Positions 51,922-59,252 of a stretch of 64,000 nt of DNA are shown in pieces; position 1 is the stretch's first letter, and every line of letters begins with the position of its first letter. A program made the translations under genes and the position numbers. Location: the NCBI RefSeq assembly GCF_012726235.1, contig NZ_JAASAH010000004.1, positions 124,001 through 188,000 on the forward strand, given 5' to 3'. The notes beneath the pieces are model-generated. The model had not been told where the DNA came from. It searched no databases and saw only the letters and a list, made by a program, of their open reading frames with translations. Origin of the DNA: Streptomyces sp. HNM0574. GTDB lineage: Bacteria > Actinomycetota > Actinomycetes > Streptomycetales > Streptomycetaceae.

Positions 51922-52686
51922 GTGACACGTACCGATCCGGCGCCCACCACCTGGCGTCACGAGGTGGAGATCTCGCCCGACGTGGTTTCCACCGTCCCCG
52001 GCTACCGGCTCGGAGTCGTCCGGCTCCCGCAGGCGGAAGTGACCGCTTCCGACCCGTACGCGGACGAGCTGCTGACCCGCGCCGAACTCGACGTGAAATC
52101 CCGTGCATTCACCCGCGGCGACATCGCGGAACTGCCGTCGATCGCCGCCTGGCGCGCGGCGTACACGGAATGCGGGACGAGCGCCTCGCGCTATCCCTGC
52201 GCCGCGGAATCCCTGCTGCGCCGGGTCGCGAAAAGCGGCGCACTTCCCCGGATCAACACCCTGGTCGACCTGTGCAACGCGGTATCGCTCCGGCACGCCC
52301 TGCCGGTGGCCGCGTGCAGCCTGGCGGAGATCACGGGGCCGCTCGCGGTCCGCCGCGCCGACGGCTCGGAGCGGTATCTCCCTCTCGGCTCCCCCGACAC
52401 CCCCGAGCACCCGTCCCCCGGCGAGGTGATCTACGCCGACGCCGAGGGCGGCGCGCACTCCCGCCGCTGGAACTGGCGGCAGAGCCACGGCATCGCGACG
52501 ATGCCGGGCCCGGCCCGCCCCGTCCTGCTCACCGTCGAGGGCGTGCACCCCGGCGCCGGGGACGACGTGGCCGCCGCGCTCGGCGAACTCGTCGAGGCGC
52601 TGGGCCGCCTGACGCCGCGGCCGCTCGTCGAGGGCGTGCGCACCCTGGGCGGCGGGGTGCTCAGCACGAGGGAGGGCGCGGGGTGA
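51922..52686 (+). CDS. B3/B4 tRNA-binding (PheRS-beta editing-like) domain protein
   Basis: A 254-residue free-standing relative of the B3/B4 domain of phenylalanyl-tRNA synthetase beta, which in the synthetase hydrolyses mischarged Tyr-tRNA(Phe). Visible segments are VPGYRLGVVRL, SIAAWRAAYTECGTSASRYPCAAESLLRR (split: AAYTECG, RYPCAAESLLRRV), LPRINTLVDLCNAVSLRHALPVAACSL and DAEGGAHSRRWNWRQS. GTG 51922 has AGGGAG about 9 nt upstream. The azlC gene starts inside its stop codon (GTGA), so the two are coupled. Function of the stand-alone protein is unknown: editing in trans or amino-acid sensing are possibilities. Confidence 0.88.
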   Translation: MTRTDPAPTTWRHEVEISPDVVSTVPGYRLGVVRLPQAEVTASDPYADELLTRAELDVKSRAFTRGDIAELPSIAAWRAAYTECGTSASRYPCAAESLLRRVAKSGALPRINTLVDLCNAVSLRHALPVAACSLAEITGPLAVRRADGSERYLPLGSPDTPEHPSPGEVIYADAEGGAHSRRWNWRQSHGIATMPGPARPVLLTVEGVHPGAGDDVAAALGELVEALGRLTPRPLVEGVRTLGGGVLSTREGAG

Positions 52687-53474
52687 CGGCCGGGACGGCG
52701 GCGCCCCCGGCAGCGGGCGCCGACTTCCGGGCCGGGCTGACGGATGCGCTGCCCGTGGTCCTCGGTTACCTGCCCGCCTGTCTGACCTTCGGCCTGGTCG
52801 GCAGCGGGCTCGGCCTCGACCCGGCCGTGGTCTTCGCGCTGTCGGCCCTGGTGTACGCGGGGGCCAGCCAGTTCATCGGCGCGAAGATGCTCGCCGCCGG
52901 CGCCGCGGCACCGGTGATCCTGCTGAGCATCACCCTGGTCAACCTGCGCTACGCGCTGCTGGCCGCGAGCTTCCGCTACCAGCTCGCGCCGGGGATCTCG
53001 CGGGCGACGCGGGCACTGCTGGGCTTCGGCCTCACGGAGGAGGTCTACGCGGTCGGCCTGATGGGCAAGGACCCGCGCCGCAAGCTGACCGCCTCGTACC
53101 TGCTGGGGCTGGAGATCCCGCCGTACCTCGTCACCCTGGGGTGCACGGCACTGGGCATCCAGCTGGCCCGGGTCATCCCCGAGGATCTGCTGCCGGCGCT
53201 GAACACCTCGCTGTACGCGCTGCTGATCGCCCTCGTCCTGCCGCAGGCCCTGGCGAGCGCCTCGAACGCGGCGGTCTGTCTGCTGTCGGCCGCCGCGTCC
53301 TGGGCCGCGACGGCGGCAACGGGCAACGACACCATGGGAGTTCTGGCCGCCATGGCCGTCGCCCCGTGCTGCGTCCTGGCGCTCCGCCGGGTTCCGGGCG
53401 TACGGCGGGACGTACCGCGGCAGGGCGCGGCGCGGCGGGCGTCGGCACGGCGCGAGTCGGAGGAGCACGCATGA
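52683..53474 (+). CDS. azlC: AzlC family amino-acid exporter, large subunit
   Basis: A 263-residue membrane protein of the AzlC/YgaZ family, which with AzlD/YgaH exports branched-chain amino acids. Signature parts are DALPVVLGYLPACLTFGLV, ALVYAGASQFIGAKMLAAG (the family core), ITLVNLRYALLAASF and GFGLTEEVYAV. About seven hydrophobic helices are seen. GTG 52683 overlaps the B3/B4 stop, and its own stop overlaps the azlD start (ATGA), so the three genes are tightly coupled. The tail after residue 240 is Arg-rich. Confidence 0.93.
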   Translation: MTAGTAAPPAAGADFRAGLTDALPVVLGYLPACLTFGLVGSGLGLDPAVVFALSALVYAGASQFIGAKMLAAGAAAPVILLSITLVNLRYALLAASFRYQLAPGISRATRALLGFGLTEEVYAVGLMGKDPRRKLTASYLLGLEIPPYLVTLGCTALGIQLARVIPEDLLPALNTSLYALLIALVLPQALASASNAAVCLLSAAASWAATAATGNDTMGVLAAMAVAPCCVLALRRVPGVRRDVPRQGAARRASARRESEEHA

Positions 53475-53809
53475 GCCCGATGACGGTCGTGGTGGGGATG
53501 GCCCTGGTCACCCTGGCCTTCCGTGCCCTGCCCTTACTGATCCGCGCGGGCGCCGCGCGGGAGCACGCGGACGCCCCGCCCGGGGAGGGCGCGGCGCCCA
53601 CCGCCCCGGACTGGCTGCGGGCCGTTCCACTCGGGGTGCTCACCGCGCTGATCGTGCCGGGTGCGTTCGTCTCCGACGGCGGCTCGCCCTGGGTCGCGCC
53701 CGCCGCCGCGGTGACGGCGCTGGCGCTGGCGGCGACGCGCCGGGTGCCGCTGCTGTTCGTCATCGTCTGCTCGACGGGCGTGGCCGTCCTCGCCCAGACC
53801 CTCGGCTGA
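53471..53809 (+). CDS. azlD: AzlD family amino-acid exporter, small subunit
   Basis: A 112-residue, four-helix membrane protein with the AzlD signature ALVTLAFRALPLLI at the start and LRAVPLGVLTALIVPGAF in the middle. It partners AzlC in branched-chain amino-acid export. Its ATG overlaps the azlC stop by 4 nt, and GGAG sits 5 nt upstream of the start. The operon is closed by a strong hairpin 58 bp later. Confidence 0.93.
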   Translation: MSPMTVVVGMALVTLAFRALPLLIRAGAAREHADAPPGEGAAPTAPDWLRAVPLGVLTALIVPGAFVSDGGSPWVAPAAAVTALALAATRRVPLLFVIVCSTGVAVLAQTLG

Positions 53810-53867
53810 ACGGACCCGGCGCCCCCCTCGGGGCGGGGCTCCCAACCGCCCTGCCCGCGCCGCGGGT

Positions 53868-53910
53868 TGCTCCGGCCGCGACCGCCCGAAATGCGGTCGC
53901 GGCCGGAGCA
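53868..53910. terminator. Terminator of the mocR-B3/B4-azlCD unit
   Basis: A perfect 18-bp stem (53868-53885 with 53893-53910) and 7-nt loop, ending 22 bp before the next gene. It is among the strongest hairpins in the window. Confidence 0.85.
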
Positions 53911-53932
53911 CCGGCGTGTGAGGATCCCGGCG

Positions 53933-54865
53933 ATGGACGCTACCGAGACCGAGATTGCCGGGCCCGCGGGGCCGATCGCCGTGGTGGACGGCCACGGGGA
54001 CGGCCCGGACGTCGTGCTGTGCCACGGCGGCAACCGCACGCTGCTGGACTGGGAGCCGCTCCTCCCCCACCTGTCCGGGTTCCGCACGGTCGCCTACGAC
54101 CTGCGGGGGCACGGGCGTTCGGCGAGCCCGGGCGACGGCGACTACAGCTGGGACGCCCATCTCGCCGACCTGGACGCGGTGATCGCCGCGACGGGCCTCG
54201 ACTCCCCCTTCGTCGTGGGGCATTCGCTGGGCGGGATGCTCGCCGTGTGCCACGCGGCGCGGACCCCGTCCTGCCCCGGCGCCGTCGACCTCGACGGTTT
54301 CGGCGGCAGCCTCCCCGGCACGCACCCCGGGCTGTCCCCCGAGGAGACGGAGCGGCGGATGCGGCGGCAGGTCGCCGAACTGGCCGCCGCGCTCGGCCCG
54401 GACGTCGTCGACGAGGCGTACACCGCCACCCTCGACGCGCAGGCCGGGCAGCGGGCCACCGCGCTCGGCGTCGATCCGGAACGGGAACGCGCCACCGCCC
54501 GCCGCGCCCGCGAGCCGGTACCCGGCGGTGTCCGGCGCAAGCCCGCGCCCTCGGAGCAGCCCGCGCTGGTGGCGCCGCTGCTCGGGTGGAGCGTCTTCAC
54601 CGAGCTGCGCGCCCTCGGCGGCCGCCCGGCGCTGCTGGTACGGGGCGCGAATCCGCCGCCGACGGAGCATCTGCCGGAGGAGTACCGCGAGTTGACCGAG
54701 TCGCTGCTCCTGGGCATCGGCCGCGAGTTCGCCGCGCTCCGCGCCGCGCGGGGCCCCGTCCGGACGGCCGAGGTCGCGGGCACAGGACACATGCTCCACC
54801 TCCAGGCCCCGGACACGGTGGGCCCGCTGGTCCGGGACTTCCTGCACGCGGCGTGGGAGAGCTGA
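53933..54865 (+). CDS. Alpha/beta hydrolase
   Basis: A 310-residue alpha/beta-fold hydrolase with the oxyanion segment VVLCHGGNRTLLDWEPLL, YDLRGHGRSA and nucleophile elbow VVGHSLGGML (Ser about residue 101). A late Asp (residue about 235-245) and the C-terminal catalytic His in VAGTGHMLHLQAP complete the triad. An extended cap region lies at residues 125-215. The substrate is not identifiable. Start ATG 53933 sits directly after the azlCD terminator, so it must have its own promoter; none is obvious. Confidence 0.85.
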   Translation: MDATETEIAGPAGPIAVVDGHGDGPDVVLCHGGNRTLLDWEPLLPHLSGFRTVAYDLRGHGRSASPGDGDYSWDAHLADLDAVIAATGLDSPFVVGHSLGGMLAVCHAARTPSCPGAVDLDGFGGSLPGTHPGLSPEETERRMRRQVAELAAALGPDVVDEAYTATLDAQAGQRATALGVDPERERATARRAREPVPGGVRRKPAPSEQPALVAPLLGWSVFTELRALGGRPALLVRGANPPPTEHLPEEYRELTESLLLGIGREFAALRAARGPVRTAEVAGTGHMLHLQAPDTVGPLVRDFLHAAWES

Positions 54866-55022
54866 GGGCCCGGACGGCTCCGGGCTGCGGCCGGGCCGGT
54901 ACGGAGCGAGAATCGTCGGTACCGCGGATGTGCGGCTCATTCCGTCCGACGCCGCTGCCGTACGGCCCGGCCTGCCGTTCCGGGCCGTCTCTTCGGCGTC
55001 ACCGCCAGGGAGTTGACGAGCG

Positions 55023-55169
55023 TTGAGCAGTGTGACGAGCGCAGCCGAGCAGCCCTCCCCCGAGGAGCAGCGGTCCGGCCCCCTCCCGGACGCGCCGGTG
55101 CCGCGTCTGCCGGGCGCCGAGGGCGAGGAGGATCCGGCCGAGCGGCACATCTGCCGCGGCATCGACTGA
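55023..55169 (+). CDS. 48-residue micropeptide 1, C-terminal HICRGID
   Basis: The product has a Glu/Pro-rich body and ends in ERHICRGID. Start TTG 55023 is chosen because an in-frame TGA stops at 55014-55016, AGGGAG lies 10 nt upstream, and the sequence around it (AGGGAGTTGACGAGCGTTGAGC) aligns with the start of micropeptide 2. GTG 55032 is the alternative. The single Cys is in the C-terminal motif. No known family is recognised. A strong terminator follows immediately, which supports a real transcription unit. It could be a RiPP precursor or signalling peptide, but no modification enzyme gene adjoins it. Confidence 0.62.
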   Translation: MSSVTSAAEQPSPEEQRSGPLPDAPVPRLPGAEGEEDPAERHICRGID

Positions 55170-55180
55170 CCGGACACGCG

Positions 55181-55215
55181 CGTGTCCCCGCGCCGTGCAT
55201 GGGCGCGGGGACACG
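55181..55215. terminator. Terminator between micropeptide 1 and the lipoprotein gene
   Basis: A perfect 14-bp stem (55181-55194 with 55202-55215) and 7-nt loop, placed 11 bp after the micropeptide stop and 7 bp from the stop of the convergent lipoprotein gene. Confidence 0.85.
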
Positions 55216-55222
55216 GAAGCGG

Positions 55223-55705
55223 TCAGCCCTTGAGGACCTTGCCGGTGGCGGCGTCGACCAGGGACCGGTCGCCGAGCTTCCGGTCCAGCTTGACCTTCAC
55301 CTTGTCGGTGATCAGCTGCCCGGTGCAGGCGCCGACCCCGTCCTCCTTCTTCGCCCAGCCCGCGACGACCACGAGGTCGCCCGACTCCCGCACGTGCGCC
55401 CCGAAGTCCTTGTCGCAGGCGCTGTGTCCGACGGTCACGGTGACGGCCTCGGCGTCCTTGTCACCGGCGGGACGTGCGCCCTGCGCCGGCAGCATGGACG
55501 TGTCCCGCTTCTTCAGCGGCTTCGCCTCGGGCCAGTCCTGAGCGAGCTGTTCCGCGCGCTTCTCGAACGGCGTCCGCGGCTTGTCGTCCGTGCTGACGGT
55601 CTGGCCGCCGCCGCCCGCGCATCCGGACGCGGTCAGTGCCACAGCAGCGAGCAGCGTGGTGGTGAGGGCGAGCGGCGCCCTCCGGCGGATGTTCTCTCGT
55701 CGCAT
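55223..55705 (-). CDS. Putative lipoprotein
   Basis: A 160-residue protein with a lipoprotein signal: RRENIRRRAP, a hydrophobic stretch and the lipobox ASGC (Cys about residue 29). The mature part has Lys/Glu-rich helices and a beta domain with two cysteines (HSACDKDFG and GVGACTGQL) that may form a disulfide. It ends KVKVKLDRKLGDRSLVDAATGKVL. GGGAGG lies 6 nt before ATG 55705. Function unknown; no family recognised. Confidence 0.78.
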   Translation of the reverse strand: MRRENIRRRAPLALTTTLLAAVALTASGCAGGGGQTVSTDDKPRTPFEKRAEQLAQDWPEAKPLKKRDTSMLPAQGARPAGDKDAEAVTVTVGHSACDKDFGAHVRESGDLVVVAGWAKKEDGVGACTGQLITDKVKVKLDRKLGDRSLVDAATGKVLKG

Positions 55706-55821
55706 GATCTGCCTCCCAGCGTCGCCCCTGGGACGGAGGCACCCGCGAACCGGTTCCCGCCCGTTCCCGGCGGGCCGTACCGGGCCCGGCGGACCTGAAC
55801 GCATGTGCGAACCTGTCGGGC

Positions 55822-57030
55822 GTGCACGTCCTCACGCGTCTGCGTCCCCTCGACCGGCTGGCCGCCGGACTGCTCGCGTGCGGGCTGCTCTGCGTCGGCG
55901 CCGGGCTGCTGCCCGCCGCTGCCGCCTCCGCCGCCGTGACCCGCATCGCACCGCTGCTGGTGTTCCTGGGATCGGTGATCGTGCTGGCCGAACTCACCGG
56001 CCGCGCCGGGGTGTTCGACGCCGTGGCGACGGCCGTGGCCCGGCTGGGCCGGGGCCGGTACGGGCTGCTGTTCGTGCTGTGCGTCGCGTTCGCTTCCGTG
56101 ACGACGGCGGCGCTGAACCTGGACACCACGGCGGTGCTGCTCACCCCCGTCATGCTGTCGCTCGCCGACCGGGTGGGCCTGCCGCAGCTCCCGCTGGCGA
56201 TGACGACGGTGTGGCTGGCGAACACCGCGAGCCTGCTGCTCCCGGTGTCGAACCTGACGAACCTGCTGGCCGCCGACCGGCTCGGCCTCGCACCCCGCGA
56301 GATGGCGGCCCTGATGGCGGCGCCCCAGCTGGCGGCGGTCGCGGCGACGGCGCTGTGCCTGTGGTTCTTCTCCTGGCGCCCGGGCGCGAAGGCCCTGCGC
56401 GATGCGCGCCCGCCGCGGTACGTGCCGCCCGCGCGGCCGCGGCCCGCCGACCCGGTGCTGTTCCGGGTGTGCGCGGCCGCGTGCGCGGGCTTCCTGGTGG
56501 CGACGCTGGTGGCCGACGTCCCGCTGTGGGCGGCCTCGTCGGGGGCCGCGCTGCTCGTGCTGGCGGTGTTCGCGGTGCGCGACCCGGCACCGCTGCGGCC
56601 CTCGCTGGTGCCGTGGCGACTGCTGGTGCTCGTACCGGGCCTGCTGCTGGTCGTGGAAACGGTGAACGCGGCCGGTCTGCACGGGCTGCTGGCCGCCGTC
56701 CTGGACACCGGCGGGGCCTCCCCCGGACTGTCCGAGCTGCTGCGGACGGCGGGCACCGGCGCGGTGCTGTCGAACGCGCTGAACAACCTGCCGGTCTACC
56801 TGGCGGGCGAGGCGGCCCTGCCCGCCGGGGCGCACGAGCAGCTGGCGGCGCTGCTGATCGGCACGAACGCGGGCCCGCTCGTCGCGCCCTGGGCCTCGCT
56901 GGCGACGCTGCTGTGGTGGGAGCGCTGCCGCCGGCACGGGACGACGGTGCGGCCGCTGCGCTTCGTCCTCACCGGCCTCGTCACGGCCGTCGCGGCCACC
57001 ACGGCGGCGACCGTCGTTCTCGCACTGTGA
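55822..57030 (+). CDS. ArsB/SLC13-type ion permease
   Basis: A 402-residue membrane protein of the ion-transporter superfamily, with 10-11 hydrophobic segments. Family hallmarks are LVFLGSVIVLAELTGRAGVFD, TTAALNLDTTAVLLTPVML, TVWLANTASLLLPVSNLTNLL and, in the second half, SNALNNLPVYLAG with IGTNAGPLVAPWASLATLLWW. Those pseudo-repeated Asn/Thr-rich loops are typical of ArsB and related citrate or arsenite permeases. No ars genes (arsR, arsC) adjoin it, so the substrate is uncertain. Start GTG 55822 is divergent from the lipoprotein gene. Confidence 0.85.
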   Translation: MHVLTRLRPLDRLAAGLLACGLLCVGAGLLPAAAASAAVTRIAPLLVFLGSVIVLAELTGRAGVFDAVATAVARLGRGRYGLLFVLCVAFASVTTAALNLDTTAVLLTPVMLSLADRVGLPQLPLAMTTVWLANTASLLLPVSNLTNLLAADRLGLAPREMAALMAAPQLAAVAATALCLWFFSWRPGAKALRDARPPRYVPPARPRPADPVLFRVCAAACAGFLVATLVADVPLWAASSGAALLVLAVFAVRDPAPLRPSLVPWRLLVLVPGLLLVVETVNAAGLHGLLAAVLDTGGASPGLSELLRTAGTGAVLSNALNNLPVYLAGEAALPAGAHEQLAALLIGTNAGPLVAPWASLATLLWWERCRRHGTTVRPLRFVLTGLVTAVAATTAATVVLAL

Positions 57031-57204
57031 GACAAACGGTCACCCCTGCGGCGACCTCCCGTGCCGAGTTTGTCCTCCGCCACTTGGATGACCTGCGCAG
57101 ATGTGCTGCACCCCGTGCCGATCTTCCGTGGAGTGCTGCGCCCTGCCGGTGTACCCGGCAAGAATCCTCGTGGAAGTACGTACCCACAAGGGAGTTGACA
57201 CGAG

Positions 57205-57375
57205 ATGAGCCCCATGGCAGCGGCGCCCGATCACCCGGCCCAGGACGCGGACCGGTTCTTCGGCCGGTACCTCGGCCCGTTCACCGACGTCGCGGGCGCA
57301 CCCCTGGTGCTGGCGGGCACGGACGACGAGGACGGCGCCGAGCCCGAGCCGCACATCTGGCGCTCGATCGACTGA
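57205..57375 (+). CDS. 56-residue micropeptide 2, C-terminal HIWRSID
   Basis: Starts MSPMAAAPDHPAQDADRF, has a central GPFTDVAGAPLVLAG segment and an acidic DDEDGAEPE stretch, and ends in EPHIWRSID. AAGGGAG lies about 12 nt before ATG 57205 inside AGGGAGTTGACACGAGATGAGC, a sequence shared with micropeptide 1. GCAAGAATCCTCG (57158-57170) is also shared with a site at 54906-54918 upstream of micropeptide 1. The C-terminal pattern H-I-x-R-x-I-D is the conserved part, as in a processed or recognised tail. No enzyme partner is identified. Confidence 0.62.
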   Translation: MSPMAAAPDHPAQDADRFFGRYLGPFTDVAGAPLVLAGTDDEDGAEPEPHIWRSID

Positions 57376-57725
57376 CCCGGCCGCCCCGCGCCGCGGGCAC
57401 GGCCCGACCACGGCACCCGCACCACCGCACCAGCACCATGGCATCCCTGCTCCACCGCATCACCGCACACGGCACGAGCGGCACGGCAGCACCACCGCTG
57501 GACCGCACCGAAGCACCGAGCAACGAGCACGACGAGAGAGACCCGGTCCGCCCCGGTACCCCGGCGGCCGAGCGCCCTCTCCCCAGGCCGCCCCCGGCGC
57601 CCGCCGCAGCGCGCACACCCCGCGCGCCGGTGCCCGCATCTCACCGCTCCCGCGCGCGAGGCCGCGCGCGGCGGAGCACCGCGCTTCCCGCGTCACCGCC
57701 GGCTCACCACCGGCGCGTACACGAC
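57376..57725. other. Non-coding stretch between micropeptide 2 and the gltD terminator
   Basis: About 350 bp of C-rich sequence. Reading frames here are Arg/Pro/Ala-rich low-complexity translations with no ribosome binding site and no recognisable domain. I see no RNA gene or repeat. Confidence 0.5.
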
Positions 57726-57774
57726 ACGGCGCCCGCCCTCCGGCGGACCGAAGTCACCGGAGGGCGGGCGCCGT
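57726..57774. terminator. Terminator of the gltBD operon
   Basis: A perfect 18-bp stem (57726-57743 with 57757-57774) with a 13-nt loop, 15 bp past the gltD stop on the minus strand. Confidence 0.88.
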
Positions 57775-57788
57775 TGTGTGCCTGCGGG

Positions 57789-59252
57789 TCAGACCGTCAG
57801 CGCACGGTCCGTGGGCCGGACCGGCGCGGGCAGGGCGCTGTTCACGCCCGTCAGGTACCGGTCGACGCCCTTGGCGGCCGAGCGGCCCTCGGCGATGGCC
57901 CAGACGATGAGCGACTGGCCGCGCCCGGCGTCACCGGCGACGAAGACGCCGTCGACGTCGGTCATGTAGTCCGCGTCCCGGGCGACGTTGCCGCGCTCGT
58001 CGAGGCCGAAGGCGAACTGCTCGACGAGACCGTTGGTCTTGTCGATGCCGGTGAAGCCCATGGCCAGGGTGACCAGCTGCGCCGGGATCTTCCGCTCGGT
58101 GCCGGGCTTCGGCTCCGGGCGGCCGCCGGACATGTCCACCTCGACGAGGTGCAGCCACTGGACGTTGCCGTCCTCGTCGCCCTCGAAGTGGGTGGTGTTG
58201 ACGGAGTAGACCCGCTCGCCGCCCTCCTCGTGCGCGGAGGTGACCTTGTACAGCATCGGGAAGGTCGGCCAGGGCTGGTTGGCGTTCCGCTCCTCGCCCG
58301 GCTTGGGCATGATCTCCAGCTGGGTGACGGAGGCGGCGCCCTGGCGGTGCGCGGTGCCGACGCAGTCCGCGCCGGTGTCACCGCCGCCGATGACGACGAC
58401 GTGCTTGCCCTCGGCGGAGATCGGGGAGACCGTCAGGTCGCCCTCCTGCACCTTGTTGGCGAGCGGCAGGTACTCCATCGCGAAGTGGATGCCGTTCAGC
58501 TCGCGGCCGGGGACGGGCAGGTCGCGGGAGGTGGTGGAGCCGGCGGCCACGACGACGGCGTCGTAGCGCTTGCGCAGCTTCTTCGCGTCGATGTCCCGGC
58601 CGATCTCCACCTCGGTGCGGAACTTGGTGCCCTCCGCGCGCATCTGCTCGATGCGGCGGTTGATGTGCCGCTTCTCCATCTTGAACTCGGGGATGCCGTA
58701 CCGGAGGAGCCCGCCGATCCGGTCCGCGCGCTCGTAGACGGCGACGGTGTGCCCGGCGCGGGTCAGCTGCTGGGCGGCCGCGAGACCGGCCGGGCCCGAG
58801 CCGATGACGGCGACGGTCTTGCCGGAGAGGCGCTCGGGCGGCTGCGGGGTGACGTCGCCGCTGTCCCACGCCTTGTCGATGATCGAGACCTCGACGTTCT
58901 TGATCGTCACCGGCGGCTGGTTGATGCCGAGCACGCAGGCCGACTCGCACGGCGCGGGGCATAGCCGGCCGGTGAACTCGGGGAAGTTGTTCGTCGCGTG
59001 CAGGCGCTCGCTGGCGGCGGTCCAGTCGTTGCGGTACGCGTAGTCGTTCCACTCGGGGATGAGGTTCCCGAGCGGGCAGCCGTTGTGGCAGAACGGGATG
59101 CCGCAGTCCATGCAGCGGCTCGCCTGCTTGCTGATGATGGGCAGCAGGGAGCCCGGCTTGTAGACCTCGTTCCAGTCCTGGACACGCTCCTCGACGGGGC
59201 GGGTCTCGGCGACCTCGCGGTCGGTGGTCAGGAAGCCCTTGGGGTCAGCCAT
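57789..59252 (-). CDS. gltD: Glutamate synthase small subunit
   Basis: The 487-residue NADPH-oxidising subunit of glutamate synthase. N-terminal cysteines for the [4Fe-4S] clusters appear in [14 protein letters not shown] and CPAPCESAC, followed by the FAD site [16 protein letters not shown] and the NADPH site [13 protein letters not shown]. The C-terminal [19 protein letters not shown] is the second FAD motif. It passes electrons to GltB, which makes two glutamates from glutamine and 2-oxoglutarate. ATG 59252 lies inside the end of gltB (8-bp overlap), so translation is coupled. Confidence 0.98.
   Translation of the reverse strand: MADPKGFLTTDREVAETRPVEERVQDWNEVYKPGSLLPIISKQASRCMDCGIPFCHNGCPLGNLIPEWNDYAYRNDWTAASERLHATNNFPEFTGRLCPAPCESACVLGINQPPVTIKNVEVSIIDKAWDSGDVTPQPPERLSGKTVAVIGSGPAGLAAAQQLTRAGHTVAVYERADRIGGLLRYGIPEFKMEKRHINRRIEQMRAEGTKFRTEVEIGRDIDAKKLRKRYDAVVVAAGSTTSRDLPVPGRELNGIHFAMEYLPLANKVQEGDLTVSPISAEGKHVVVIGGGDTGADCVGTAHRQGAASVTQLEIMPKPGEERNANQPWPTFPMLYKVTSAHEEGGERVYSVNTTHFEGDEDGNVQWLHLVEVDMSGGRPEPKPGTERKIPAQLVTLAMGFTGIDKTNGLVEQFAFGLDERGNVARDADYMTDVDGVFVAGDAGRGQSLIVWAIAEGRSAAKGVDRYLTGVNSALPAPVRPTDRALTV

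Noticed and set aside
57438-57790. A plus-strand frame beginning MASLLHRITAHG after micropeptide 2
   Set aside because: Low-complexity Pro/Arg/Ala translation, no ribosome binding site, and it runs through the gltD terminator into the antisense of gltD.
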